Shown piece after piece: positions 45,892 through 54,584 of a stretch of 64,000 nt of DNA. The notes beneath the pieces are model-generated. The model saw only the letters and a list, made by a program, of their open reading frames with translations. It was not told the DNA's origin and did no database searches. A program made the position numbers and the translations under genes. Numbering within the stretch: position 1 is the first letter of the stretch; every line of letters starts with the position of its first letter. Source of the DNA: ZC4RG30 sp035556135 (GTDB lineage: Bacteria; Pseudomonadota; Gammaproteobacteria; Steroidobacterales; Steroidobacteraceae). The stretch is taken from assembly GCA_035556135.1 (NCBI GenBank), contig DATMFO010000006.1, forward strand, positions 124,001-188,000, written 5' to 3'.

Positions 45892-46701
45892 ATGGCCAGG
45901 ATCGCCGTCGGCATCGAGTACGACGGCGGCGCCTTCGCCGGCTGGCAGCAGCAGGTCGGGGCGCCTTCAGTCCAGCACGCCCTGCAGCAGGCCATTGGCC
46001 GCGTCTGCGATCATGCAGTGGACCTCATCGCCGCAGGACGCACGGACGCGGGTGTGCACGCACGCGGGCAGGTGGCGCACTTTGATACGGAAGCGGTGCG
46101 CAGCGAACGTGCGCTGCTGCTCGGCGCCAACACCGCGCTGCCGCCAACCGTCGCGCTGCGCTGGGTGCGCGATGTGCCGGCGCATTTCCACGCGCGCTAC
46201 AGCGCGCTGGCGCGCACCTACCGCTACTGCATCCTGAACCGCAGCGCGCGCGGTGCGCTGACGGCGGGAAGGGTGGCCTTCCATTACCGGCCACTGGACA
46301 TCGCACCCATGCGCGAGGCCGCGCGCCACCTGCTCGGCAGCCATGATTTCAGCGCCTTGCGTGCGGCGGAGTGCCAGGCGCGGTCGCCCGTGCGCAACCT
46401 CACTGCGCTGCGCGTGGAGCGAAGCGGCGAATTCGTGCTGCTGGAAGTGACCGCCAACGCCTTCCTGCATCACATGGTGCGCAATATTGCCGGCCTGCTG
46501 ATCCACATCGGCCAGGGCGCAGCGCCGCCGCAGTTCGCAGCTGAAGTGTTGGCGGCGCGCGACCGGCGTGTCGCTCCCGCAACGGCTCCGGCCTCAGGCC
46601 TGTATTTCTGGCGTGTGCACTATCCGCCGGTATTCGGACTGCCCGGCGATTCCGATATCATGCCGGACCCGGCCGGCTGTCCGGCCGACCTTCTGGGGTA
46701 G
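45892..46701 (+). CDS. truA: tRNA pseudouridine(38-40) synthase
   Basis: This isomerises U38-U40 in the anticodon stem-loop of many tRNAs. The 269-residue protein has the N-terminal GIEYDGGAFAGWQ and the catalytic Asp in AAGRTDAGVHA, plus the NAFLHHMVRN segment. It starts 12 bases after fimV with no clear Shine-Dalgarno. A TAGTAC overlapping the fimV stop, seven bases before the ATG, may be a weak promoter. accD follows two bases after. Confidence 0.96.
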   Translation: MARIAVGIEYDGGAFAGWQQQVGAPSVQHALQQAIGRVCDHAVDLIAAGRTDAGVHARGQVAHFDTEAVRSERALLLGANTALPPTVALRWVRDVPAHFHARYSALARTYRYCILNRSARGALTAGRVAFHYRPLDIAPMREAARHLLGSHDFSALRAAECQARSPVRNLTALRVERSGEFVLLEVTANAFLHHMVRNIAGLLIHIGQGAAPPQFAAEVLAARDRRVAPATAPASGLYFWRVHYPPVFGLPGDSDIMPDPAGCPADLLG

Positions 46702-46703
46702 GC

Positions 46704-47588
46704 ATGTCCTGGTTCGAAAAGATCGTTCCCTCGCGCATCAAGACCGAGCGCCGCGTGCGTTCCGTGCCCGAGGGCCTGTGGAGCAAGTGCCCGGCCTGTG
46801 ACGCGGTGCTGTATCGCGCGGAGCTGGAGCGCAACCTGCATGTCTGCCCCAAGTGCAGCCACCACATGCGCATGCATGCGCGCGAGCGGCTGACGCGCTT
46901 CCTGGACCCGGATTCGGGCGTGGAGATCGGCGCCAGCGTGTCGCCCGAGGATCCGCTGAAGTTCAAGGACAGCAAGAAGTACAAGGACCGCCTTGCCGCC
47001 GCGCAGAAATCCACCAACGAACGTGATGCGCTGGTGGCCCTGGCCGGGCGGCTGCATGGCGAGCCCGTCGTGGCCTGTGCCTTCGAGTTCGCCTTCCTCG
47101 GCGGCTCGATGGGATCAGTCGTGGGTGAGCGTTTCCATCGTGCCGCCATGCGCGCGATTGCCGACCGTGCCCCGCTGGTGTGCTTCTCCGCCACGGGCGG
47201 TGCGCGCATGCAGGAGGCGCTTCTGTCGCTGATGCAGATGGCCAAGACCAGCGCCGCGCTGGCGCGACTGGCCCAGGCGAAGCTGCCCTACATCTCGGTG
47301 CTCACCGACCCGACCACCGGCGGCGTGTCAGCCAGCCTGGCAATGCTGGGCGACATCAACATCGGCGAGCCACGTGCGCTGATCGGCTTTGCCGGTCCAC
47401 GCGTGATCGCCCAGACCGTGCGCGAGACCCTGCCCGAGGGATTCCAGCGCAGCGAGTTCCTGCTCGAGAAGGGCGCCATCGACCTGATCATGGATCGCCG
47501 CGACCAGCGCGATGGCATCGCACGCCTGCTGCGCATGCTGGCCGGCAAGCCGGCCCTGGCGGCTGCCGTGCCGGTCGCCGAAGCCTGA
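46704..47588 (+). CDS. accD: Acetyl-CoA carboxylase carboxyltransferase beta subunit
   Basis: With AccA this forms the carboxyltransferase that makes malonyl-CoA. The 294-residue protein has the N-terminal four-Cys zinc ribbon (CPACDAVLY and CPKCSHHM) and the crotonase-like core with ATGGARMQEA and DPTTGGVSAS. A GGGGT element precedes the start. The order accD-folC-dedD-cvpA-purF is the classic gammaproteobacterial cluster. Confidence 0.97.
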   Translation: MSWFEKIVPSRIKTERRVRSVPEGLWSKCPACDAVLYRAELERNLHVCPKCSHHMRMHARERLTRFLDPDSGVEIGASVSPEDPLKFKDSKKYKDRLAAAQKSTNERDALVALAGRLHGEPVVACAFEFAFLGGSMGSVVGERFHRAAMRAIADRAPLVCFSATGGARMQEALLSLMQMAKTSAALARLAQAKLPYISVLTDPTTGGVSASLAMLGDINIGEPRALIGFAGPRVIAQTVRETLPEGFQRSEFLLEKGAIDLIMDRRDQRDGIARLLRMLAGKPALAAAVPVAEA

Positions 47589-47601
47589 TCCGGGATCCAG
47601 C

Positions 47602-48870
47602 ATGACTGCACCCCGCAGCCTCGAAGACTGGCTGCGCGTCCAGGAGACCGTGCACAGCACGGGCATCGACCTGACGCTGGAGCGCGTGCGCGCGGTGGCG
47701 CTGCGCATGGGCCTGCTGCCCGTGGCGGCGCGCACGCTCATAGTGGCGGGCACGAACGGCAAGGGCTCCACTGTCGAGTGCCTCGCTTCACTGCTGCGCT
47801 GCCTGGATCGGCGCGTGGGCAGTTTCACTTCACCGCACCTGCTGCGTTACAACGAGCGCATCCGCGTCGATGGCGCGGAAGCCTCCGATGCCGAACTCGT
47901 GGCAGCGTTCGAGGCCATCGAGGCGGCGCGTGGCGACATCACGCTCACCTTTTTCGAATTCAACGCACTGGCTGCGCTCGAGGTATTCCGCGCGCGCCGC
48001 GTCGAGTTCGCCGTGCTGGAAGTGGGGCTGGGCGGCAGGCTCGACGCGGTGAACATCGTCGATGCAGAAGCGGCCATCGTCTGCTCCATCGGCCTGGACC
48101 ACGCGGACTGGCTGGGGACAGACATCGACGGCATCGGGAGGGAGAAGGCCGGCGTTTTCCGCCCCGGCCATGTCGCGGTGATCGCGGATCCGGCGATGAC
48201 GCCGGCCGTGGAAGCGGAGGCGCGGCGCATCGGTGCGCGCCCCCTTGTGGCCGGACGCGATTATCAGTGGCAGGTCGCCGCGGATGGCGGGCACTGGAGT
48301 TTCTCCGCGGGTGCCTTCGATTTGCGTGATCTGCCGAGGCCTGCGCTGCCTGGCGGCAGCCAGTTCGCCAATGCTGCCTCGGCGCTGGCCACGTTGCAGC
48401 AACTGGGCGTGCTGGATGCGGCCCGCAAGCCGCAGGTGGAGCGTGCGCTTCGCCAGCTCGCGCTGCCGGGGCGGTTCCAGATCGTGCCGGGGCGCGTGGA
48501 GTGGATACTCGATGTCGCCCACAACGAGCCGGCAGCGCGCACGCTGGCTGCAAACCTGTCGGCGCGCCCCTGCACCGGCCGTACGCTGTGCGTGGCGGGC
48601 ATCCTGGGCGACAAGGATGTCGCTGCCGTAGCGGCTGCGCTGCAGACCGTGGTGGACCAGTGGTTCCTCTGCGGCATCGACGCGCCCCGCGGCCTGACCG
48701 CGGCAGCGCTGGCTGCGCGTTCGCCGGTGTTCAGCGCCGCCACGCTGGCCGAAGACATCACCTCCGGCATGCACGCCGCCGCCGCCACCGCGCGCCCAGG
48801 CGATCGCATTGTGGTCTGCGGGTCGTTCCTGACCGTCGCGCCCGCACTGGCACTGCTCGGCCTGCACTGA
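47602..48870 (+). CDS. folC: Bifunctional dihydrofolate/folylpolyglutamate synthase
   Basis: This adds glutamate to dihydropteroate and to folates. The 422-residue protein has the P-loop VAGTNGKGSTV, the SFTSPHLLRYNERI segment and the LDVAHNEPAA motif of the C-terminal domain. ATG at 47602 lies 13 bases after accD. At this length it is full size for the family. Confidence 0.96.
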   Translation: MTAPRSLEDWLRVQETVHSTGIDLTLERVRAVALRMGLLPVAARTLIVAGTNGKGSTVECLASLLRCLDRRVGSFTSPHLLRYNERIRVDGAEASDAELVAAFEAIEAARGDITLTFFEFNALAALEVFRARRVEFAVLEVGLGGRLDAVNIVDAEAAIVCSIGLDHADWLGTDIDGIGREKAGVFRPGHVAVIADPAMTPAVEAEARRIGARPLVAGRDYQWQVAADGGHWSFSAGAFDLRDLPRPALPGGSQFANAASALATLQQLGVLDAARKPQVERALRQLALPGRFQIVPGRVEWILDVAHNEPAARTLAANLSARPCTGRTLCVAGILGDKDVAAVAAALQTVVDQWFLCGIDAPRGLTAAALAARSPVFSAATLAEDITSGMHAAAATARPGDRIVVCGSFLTVAPALALLGLH

Positions 48871-48877
48871 CGACGTC

Positions 48878-48883
48878 TATACT
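48878..48883 (+). promoter_or_regulatory. Leaderless-type -10 box of dedD
   Basis: TATACT, one mismatch from consensus, ends seven bases before the GTG at 48891, with no Shine-Dalgarno. It lies just after the folC stop and suggests that dedD can be transcribed from its own promoter. Confidence 0.5.
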
Positions 48884-48890
48884 CCGTCCC

Positions 48891-49625
48891 GTGGAAGGGG
48901 CCAGCAAAGAACGACTCACGGGTGCGGTCATCCTGGTGGCCGCGCTGGCGATCGCGGTGCCGGAGCTGCTCTCGGGGCCTGGCGAGAACGCCGGCGCAAA
49001 GGCGGGCGCAGGCGCGGTTGCGGATGCAGGCCCGCCGCTGGCCACCTATGAGCTGGCCATCAACCCCGGCGCAAACAGCGGCACCGCGCGCCAGCAGGAA
49101 CTGGCGGCCAGCGCGGCACGTGAACAATCCGAAGCGATTGCGCAGGCAGTGCCGCCACCGGTCACCGAACCGGTGAGGACTGTGGCGCCTGAACCGGTGC
49201 CTGCCGCACAGCCGGCACCGCCAGCCGCGCAACAGCCTGCGTCCCCGACCGCGGAACGGCAGTCGCTGCCGGCTGCAGCACCTGCCACTGTCGCGCCGCC
49301 TGCCTCGCAGGCGAACCGTCAGGCGGCGCCGGCAGCGGCCGCGAAGCCTGCAACCCCGGCTCCATCACCTGCCACCGCCGCGCCGGCCAAACCCGCTGGC
49401 AAATGGTGGGTGCAGCTCGGCAGCTTCTCTTCCGCCGACAACGCCCAGCGCCTGGCGCGCGAACTGCGTGCGAAGGGCTTCAGCATCGAAGTCTCCGCCG
49501 TGAAGTCCGCTGGCAGGGAACTGCATCGTGTCCGCGCCGGTCCCGAGGCGGACCGCAATGCCGCTACCGGCCTGCGCACGCGCCTGGCGGCTGCCGGGCA
49601 ACAGGGAACGCTGGTCGCGCCCTGA
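48891..49625 (+). CDS. dedD: SPOR-domain cell-division protein, DedD-like
   Basis: This single-pass inner-membrane protein has 244 residues: a short cytoplasmic start, a hydrophobic helix at about residues 10-26, a long Pro/Ala-rich periplasmic linker, and a C-terminal SPOR domain (WWVQLGSFSSADNAQRLARELRAKG). SPOR binds denuded septal peptidoglycan and takes DedD to the division site. GTG at 48891 is chosen because the helix follows directly and no ATG is available. The position between folC and cvpA matches E. coli dedD. Confidence 0.87.
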   Translation: MEGASKERLTGAVILVAALAIAVPELLSGPGENAGAKAGAGAVADAGPPLATYELAINPGANSGTARQQELAASAAREQSEAIAQAVPPPVTEPVRTVAPEPVPAAQPAPPAAQQPASPTAERQSLPAAAPATVAPPASQANRQAAPAAAAKPATPAPSPATAAPAKPAGKWWVQLGSFSSADNAQRLARELRAKGFSIEVSAVKSAGRELHRVRAGPEADRNAATGLRTRLAAAGQQGTLVAP

Positions 49626-49714
49626 GCGTGCGCAACGCTGTTTCGGGGTGTCTCTTAGGCGTCCCATGGTGCGTACAGTGTAGAATTGTGTGATCAACGG
49701 TCGCCGGCCCGCCG

Positions 49715-50212
49715 ATGGTCACGCTCGACTACATCATCCTTGCCATCATCCTGCTTTCCGCTGTCGCCGGCCTGGTGCGGGGATTCCTCAAGGAAGTCTG
49801 CTCGCTCGTCACCTGGATACTGGCCATCTGGCTGGCGTGGCGCCTGGGGCCCTCCGTGGCGCCCTATCTGGGCGGAGTACTCGAGCGCGCGCCCTATGGA
49901 TTGTGGGCTGGGCGCGGCATCGTCTTTGTAGTGGTGCTGGTGGCGGGCGCCATCGTCGGCTTTGCCGTCAACCATTTCGTCCGGCTGTCCCTTTTCAGCG
50001 GCCTCGACCGCATGCTGGGCTTCCTGCTCGGCCTGCTGCGCGGGGTTGTAATCACCGGCTTTGTCATCATATTGGCGCAGGCCGTGGAGCTTGATGACGA
50101 AAGCTGGTGGCAGCGGTCGAAACTGGTGCCGATCGTGGCTCCGGTGGCCTCTGTGCTGCGTGCGGTGGTGGGTGAACACCTGCCTGCGCGTGCGGCACGA
50201 AACCCGGGCTGA
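49715..50212 (+). CDS. cvpA: CvpA family inner-membrane protein
   Basis: This is a 165-residue membrane protein with four hydrophobic segments. The family start DYIILAIILLSAVAGLVRGF is clear, as is the central GLDRMLGFLLG. CvpA is needed for colicin V production and for envelope tolerance in several Gammaproteobacteria, with an unclear molecular role. A TAGAAT box at 49681-49686 may be a -10, giving a leader of about 20 bases. It is followed by purF. Confidence 0.92.
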   Translation: MVTLDYIILAIILLSAVAGLVRGFLKEVCSLVTWILAIWLAWRLGPSVAPYLGGVLERAPYGLWAGRGIVFVVVLVAGAIVGFAVNHFVRLSLFSGLDRMLGFLLGLLRGVVITGFVIILAQAVELDDESWWQRSKLVPIVAPVASVLRAVVGEHLPARAARNPG

Positions 50213-50227
50213 CCGGCGGAGACAGGC

Positions 50228-51724
50228 ATGTGTGGCATTGCAGGCATCGTTGGACGCGGACCGGTCAACCAGCAGCTCTATGACGCGCTGACCGTGCTGC
50301 AGCACCGGGGGCAGGATGCCGCGGGCATCATGACTGCCGATGGCGGCGAGCTGTGTTCGGTGCTGGGCAAGGGCCTGGTGCGCGATGTGTTCAGCCAGCG
50401 GGGCATGGAATCCCTGCGCGGCAACATGGGCATTGCCCATGTGCGCTATCCCACCGCCGGTGGCGACAGCGCCTCCGAGGTGCAGCCCTTCTACGTGAAT
50501 GCACCCTATGGCATCTGCCTGGGGCACAACGGCAACCTCACCAATGCGCAGGAGCTCACGCAGGTGCTGGCGCGCGAAGACCGCCGCCACCTGAACACCC
50601 GCTCCGACTCCGAGGTGCTGCTCAACGTCTTCGCCTCCGAACTGCAGCGCGTGGGTGGGCTGCGCGCCACGCCAAACGACATCTTCACCGCGCTCACCGC
50701 CGTGTACCGGCGCTGCCGCGGCGCCTATGCCGTGGTGGCGATGATCATCGGCCATGGCGTGCTGGGGTTCCGCGATCCGCATGGCATCCGTCCGCTGGTG
50801 CTGGGGCAGCGGCGCACCGCGCGCGGCATGGAATACATGCTGGCCTCCGAGAGCGTGGCGCTGTCGATGCTCTCCTTCGAGTTCCTGCGCGATGTGGCGC
50901 CGGGCGAGGCCGTGTTCATCGACGAGCTGGGCCGGCTGCACACCAGCCAGTGCGTGCCGGCGCTGGGACATACGCCCTGCATTTTCGAATACGTGTACTT
51001 CGCCCGTCCGGACTCCATCATCGACAACATCTCGGTGTACCGCGCACGCATGCGCATGGGCGAGAAGCTGGCCGACAAGCTCAGGCGCGAGCATCCCGAC
51101 CACGACATCGACGTGATCATCCCGATCCCGGACACCAGCCGCACCTGCGCGCTGCAGATGGCGCAGAAGCTGGGCATCAAGTACCGCGAAGGCTTCAACA
51201 AGAACCGCTACATCGGCCGTACCTTCATCATGCCGGGGCAGGAGCAACGCATGAAGTCCGTGCGCCGCAAGCTCTCGGCCATCGACCTGGAATTCCGCGG
51301 CAAGAACGTGCTGCTGGTGGATGACTCCATCGTGCGCGGCACCACCTCGGCGCAGATCATCGAGCTGGCGCGCGATGCCGGCGCGCGCAAGGTGTATTTC
51401 GCTTCCGCGGCGCCGCCGGTGCGCTACCCCTATGTCTATGGCATCGACATGCCCGCTGCCTCCGAGCTGGTGGCCGCGCGGCGCGATGTGGATGAAGTGG
51501 CGCGCGAGATCGGCGCCGACTGGCTGATCTACCAGGACCTGGACGACCTGGTGTCCGCCTGCCGCCACGATGATGCGGCCATCAATCAATTCGACACCTC
51601 CTGCTTCTCCGGCACCTACGTCACCGGCGACATCACGCCGGAATACCTGGAGCGCCTGGAGCGCGAGCGCAATGACGACGCCAAGGCCCAGCGTCGCGAC
51701 AATCCCCTCAAGGTCGTGAGCTGA
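50228..51724 (+). CDS. purF: Amidophosphoribosyltransferase
   Basis: This makes 5-phosphoribosylamine from PRPP and glutamine, the first committed purine step. The 498-residue protein begins MCGIAGIVG, so the N-terminal nucleophile Cys2 is exposed after Met removal. The glutaminase domain has QHRGQDAAGI, and the PRPP loop is VLLVDDSIVRGTTS. A GCGGAGACAGG element precedes the start. With purL at the other end of the window it is the second purine gene present. Confidence 0.97.
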   Translation: MCGIAGIVGRGPVNQQLYDALTVLQHRGQDAAGIMTADGGELCSVLGKGLVRDVFSQRGMESLRGNMGIAHVRYPTAGGDSASEVQPFYVNAPYGICLGHNGNLTNAQELTQVLAREDRRHLNTRSDSEVLLNVFASELQRVGGLRATPNDIFTALTAVYRRCRGAYAVVAMIIGHGVLGFRDPHGIRPLVLGQRRTARGMEYMLASESVALSMLSFEFLRDVAPGEAVFIDELGRLHTSQCVPALGHTPCIFEYVYFARPDSIIDNISVYRARMRMGEKLADKLRREHPDHDIDVIIPIPDTSRTCALQMAQKLGIKYREGFNKNRYIGRTFIMPGQEQRMKSVRRKLSAIDLEFRGKNVLLVDDSIVRGTTSAQIIELARDAGARKVYFASAAPPVRYPYVYGIDMPAASELVAARRDVDEVAREIGADWLIYQDLDDLVSACRHDDAAINQFDTSCFSGTYVTGDITPEYLERLERERNDDAKAQRRDNPLKVVS

Positions 51725-51755
51725 GATCCCCGGCCGGGGCAGGGGAGAGGTCGCG

Positions 51756-53006
51756 ATGCGGCTGCTGCTGATCGTCCAGGACGCGCGCTACCGTACCCTG
51801 CTGCGCCATCACGTCAGCTGCGAGTGGCCCGACGCCACCGTGGAGCACCGTTCCACGCGACTCACCGCGCCGTTGCCGCCGGAGTACCTGGCGCAGGGCT
51901 ATGACGTGGTGGTCCTCGATGAGGACTGGCAGGACGGGCAGGGCCTGGCCTGGCTGCGCGACCTGGCGCTGCGGCGCGGCTTTGCGCCCATCGTGTTCCT
52001 CGCCAGGGACAGCGATTCCCGGTCCGCCCGCGAGGCGCGCCTGTGCGGCGCCTTCGGTGTGATCTGTCGCCGGCGCTTTCCGCACGCCACCTTCATCGCC
52101 GTGCTGGAGGAGGCCGCGCGCATGCAGCGGCGCGCGCTGGCCGACTGGCGCATTTCTCCCGCGGCGGAGGCTTCGCGACGCTTCGGCCCGGTGCGTATTC
52201 CCGGCTACCGCTGTGTGCGGCGGCTGGCAGGAGGCTCGAGCTCGCAGCTCTACCTGGCCGAGAGCGAGAAGGCGGGCGCGCTGCTGGTGGTGAAGATCAC
52301 TCCCTCACTGCGCGACGCCGAGGGCGTCGACCAGGCCTTCGAACGCTTCCTGCAGGAATACGAGATCGCGCACCGGCTGCATCATTCCAGCATCGTGCGC
52401 TGCCATGAGCTGGGCGTTGCCGATGACCATGCCTACCTGGCAATGGACTACTACCCGGACGGCGACCTGCGCAAGCGCATCCGCGCCGGCGTGCTGCCTG
52501 CCGATGCGCTGGAACTGGCGGCGCAGATCGCTGGCGCACTCGTGGCGCTGCACGAGGCCGGCGCCCTGCACCGCGACCTGAAGCCCGGCAACGTGCTGAT
52601 GCGCGGCCCGCTGCGCGTGGTGCTTACCGACTTCGGCCTGGCCAAACACGCGGCGATCGAGGCGGACATCACCGACCCGGGCGTGATCTTCGGCACGCCC
52701 ACCTACATGAGCCCCGAGCAGGGCCATGGCGAGACGGTGGATGAGCGCAGCGACCTGTACAGCCTCGGGGTGATCCTCTACGAGATGCTTGCGGGCGAGA
52801 AACCCTTCACCGACAACAATCCCATGGCCATCATCTACAAGCATCGCAACGCGCCCGTGCCGCGCCTGCCGCAGCCGGCGGCGCAGTGGCAGGGGCTGGT
52901 GGATACGCTGATGGCCAAGCGCCCGGCTGATCGCTACAGCACGGCCGCGCAGGTGGAGAGTGTGCTGCGCGAGGCCGCGCAGGCCGCACGCGCGGCGGCG
53001 GCATGA
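51756..53006 (+). CDS. Pseudo-receiver / Ser-Thr protein kinase fusion
   Basis: This 416-residue soluble protein has two domains. The N-terminal domain (about 1-125) has a response-regulator fold with the acceptor-like Asp55 (VVVLDEDWQDG), but the conserved Lys position reads CRRR and the Thr/Ser position reads Ala, so normal phosphorelay is doubtful. The C-terminal Hanks kinase (about 145-410) has VVKI, HRDLKPGN (His272, Asp274) and DFG at Asp292, so it should be active. The Gly loop GGSSSQLYL is unusual. A GGGGAGAGG Shine-Dalgarno precedes the start. Its stop overlaps miaE by four bases, so they are coupled. Confidence 0.88.
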   Translation: MRLLLIVQDARYRTLLRHHVSCEWPDATVEHRSTRLTAPLPPEYLAQGYDVVVLDEDWQDGQGLAWLRDLALRRGFAPIVFLARDSDSRSAREARLCGAFGVICRRRFPHATFIAVLEEAARMQRRALADWRISPAAEASRRFGPVRIPGYRCVRRLAGGSSSQLYLAESEKAGALLVVKITPSLRDAEGVDQAFERFLQEYEIAHRLHHSSIVRCHELGVADDHAYLAMDYYPDGDLRKRIRAGVLPADALELAAQIAGALVALHEAGALHRDLKPGNVLMRGPLRVVLTDFGLAKHAAIEADITDPGVIFGTPTYMSPEQGHGETVDERSDLYSLGVILYEMLAGEKPFTDNNPMAIIYKHRNAPVPRLPQPAAQWQGLVDTLMAKRPADRYSTAAQVESVLREAAQAARAAAA

Positions 53007-53653
53007 GCGCTGCCGGCGAAGAGGATCGCAGCATCCTGCACGCGGCCACGCCGCGCGCCTGGTGCGAGCATGCGGCGCGCGAATGGCGCACGCTGCTCGT
53101 CGATCATGCCAACTGCGAGAAGAAGGCCGCCTCCACGGCGCTGGCGCTGATGTTCGCCTATCCGGAGGATCGTCCGCTGTCGCTGGCCATGGCGCGGCTG
53201 GCGCGCGAGGAACTGCGGCATTTCGAGCAGGTGCAGAAGCTGATGCAGCGGCTGGACGTGCCGATGCAGCGCCTGTCGCCCGGGCGTTACGCCAGTGCCC
53301 TGCGTGCACGACTCGCCGCCACGGAACCGCAGCGCAAGCTCGACCTGCTCCTGTCCGGCGCGCTGATCGAGGCGCGCTCCTGCGAGCGGTTCGAGGCGCT
53401 GGCCCCGCTGCTGCAAGAACCTCTGGCGGAGTTCTATGCGGCGCTGGCGGAATCCGAGCGCCGGCATGCCTCGCTGTACCTTCAACTGGCCGAGGCCGCG
53501 GTGCCCGCCGCTGCGCGAGCCGGGCTGCAGGCCCGGCTCGTGGAGCTGGCCGCGGTGGAAGCGCGGCTGGTCGAGGAACCGGATCCCCAGTTCCGCTTCC
53601 ATTCAGGCGTGCCCGTGCAGGACCTGCTGCCTGCCGGCGCGCTGGCGGGCTGA
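53003..53653 (+). CDS. miaE: tRNA-(ms[2]io[6]A)-hydroxylase
   Basis: This non-haem di-iron monooxygenase hydroxylates the isopentenyl group on A37 of tRNAs. The 216-residue protein has four-helix ferritin-like iron ligands: Glu in NCEKKAAS, Glu and His in EELRHFEQ, Glu in IEARSCERFEAL, and Glu/His in ESERRHASLY. Length is somewhat shorter than Salmonella MiaE. It is translationally coupled to the kinase gene and followed five bases later by a GNAT gene. Confidence 0.88.
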   Translation: MSAAGEEDRSILHAATPRAWCEHAAREWRTLLVDHANCEKKAASTALALMFAYPEDRPLSLAMARLAREELRHFEQVQKLMQRLDVPMQRLSPGRYASALRARLAATEPQRKLDLLLSGALIEARSCERFEALAPLLQEPLAEFYAALAESERRHASLYLQLAEAAVPAAARAGLQARLVELAAVEARLVEEPDPQFRFHSGVPVQDLLPAGALAG

Positions 53654-53658
53654 TCTGC

Positions 53659-54141
53659 GTGGCCACCGGGGTACGCGCGGCCAACCTGCAGGATGCGCAG
53701 GATGCCGACGCAGTGGTGATGCTGCTCGACGCCTATGCGCGCGATCCGCGCGGCGGTGGTGAGCCGCTGCCGGCGCAAGTGAAGGAGCGCCTGGTGGCGG
53801 GACTGCGCGCGCATCCCACTGCACGGGTCTGGCTGGCGTTCGACGCCGCGCAGCCCGTGGGCGTGTGCGTGGGATTTGTCGGCTTCTCCACCTTCCGGGC
53901 CCTGCCGCTGCTGAACATCCACGACCTGGCCGTGCTGCCTGCGGCGCGCGGCCGTGGCATCGGCCGCGCCTTGCTGGGGGCCGCCGAGGCGCATGCGCGC
54001 GCCAGCGGCTGCTGCAAGCTCACGCTGGAGGTGCAGGAAGACAACACGCCGGCGCGCGCCCTGTACGCACGATCCGGCTTCCGCGACGTGACCTACGGTG
54101 CGTCAGGTCCGACGCGTTTCCTGGGCAAGGCGCTGGACTGA
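53659..54141 (+). CDS. GNAT-family N-acetyltransferase
   Basis: This 160-residue acetyltransferase has the acetyl-CoA motif A region IHDLAVLPAARGRGIGRALL, followed by LEVQEDNTPARALYARSGF, a typical GNAT ending. The start is GTG at 53659, chosen from the extent of the fold and the short gap after miaE. The substrate is not predictable; it could act on a small amine or a protein N-terminus. Confidence 0.87.
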   Translation: MATGVRAANLQDAQDADAVVMLLDAYARDPRGGGEPLPAQVKERLVAGLRAHPTARVWLAFDAAQPVGVCVGFVGFSTFRALPLLNIHDLAVLPAARGRGIGRALLGAAEAHARASGCCKLTLEVQEDNTPARALYARSGFRDVTYGASGPTRFLGKALD

Positions 54142-54161
54142 ACCGGCGCCAGCCGCGAGTC

Positions 54162-54584
54162 CTACTTCGATCCCGGCGGCGGGGGTGGCTGGCGCGGGAA
54201 CTGGTCCAGCGTGGGGTCGATCACGGCCCAGGGTGGCGCAGACTCCGTCCAGATCGCCATGGTGGGCTTCAGGTCGTGCGGCTGGTCGAGCACGCCAAGG
54301 CGCACGGTGCGGAACTGCAGCCGCGCGGAGCTTTGCGCATACACCGGATTGCCGCAGGCCGGGCAGAACCACTGCGTGAGCTGGTTGCCGCTGTCGGCTA
54401 GGTAGCCATGCCCGGCCAGCTCGCCCTCGATGCGCACGTCCCCGGTGCGGAACATGGCATTGTGCGTGGGTCCGCCGCCGGACATGTGCTGGCACTGCCG
54501 GCACCAGCACTGCCGGATGGCAACCGGTTCGCCGACGATCTGCAATTTCACGGCGCCACAGGCGCAGCGTCCTGCATAACTCAT
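54162..54584 (-). CDS. GFA/CENP-V domain zinc protein
   Basis: This 140-residue protein of the glutathione-dependent formaldehyde-activating (GFA) fold has zinc cysteines in GRCACGAV, CWCRQCQ and FCPACGNP. The family includes S-hydroxymethyl-glutathione synthase-like proteins and many uncharacterised relatives. The C-terminus is Pro-rich. The start overlaps the lpxH stop by four bases, so it is coupled downstream of lpxH. It is convergent with the GNAT gene. Confidence 0.85.
   Translation of the reverse strand: MSYAGRCACGAVKLQIVGEPVAIRQCWCRQCQHMSGGGPTHNAMFRTGDVRIEGELAGHGYLADSGNQLTQWFCPACGNPVYAQSSARLQFRTVRLGVLDQPHDLKPTMAIWTESAPPWAVIDPTLDQFPRQPPPPPGSK

Noticed and set aside
49627..49645. PurR-like box before cvpA-purF
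   Set aside because: The CGCAA-to-TTTCG stretch resembles the E. coli PurR site only in one half and lacks the symmetric second half.
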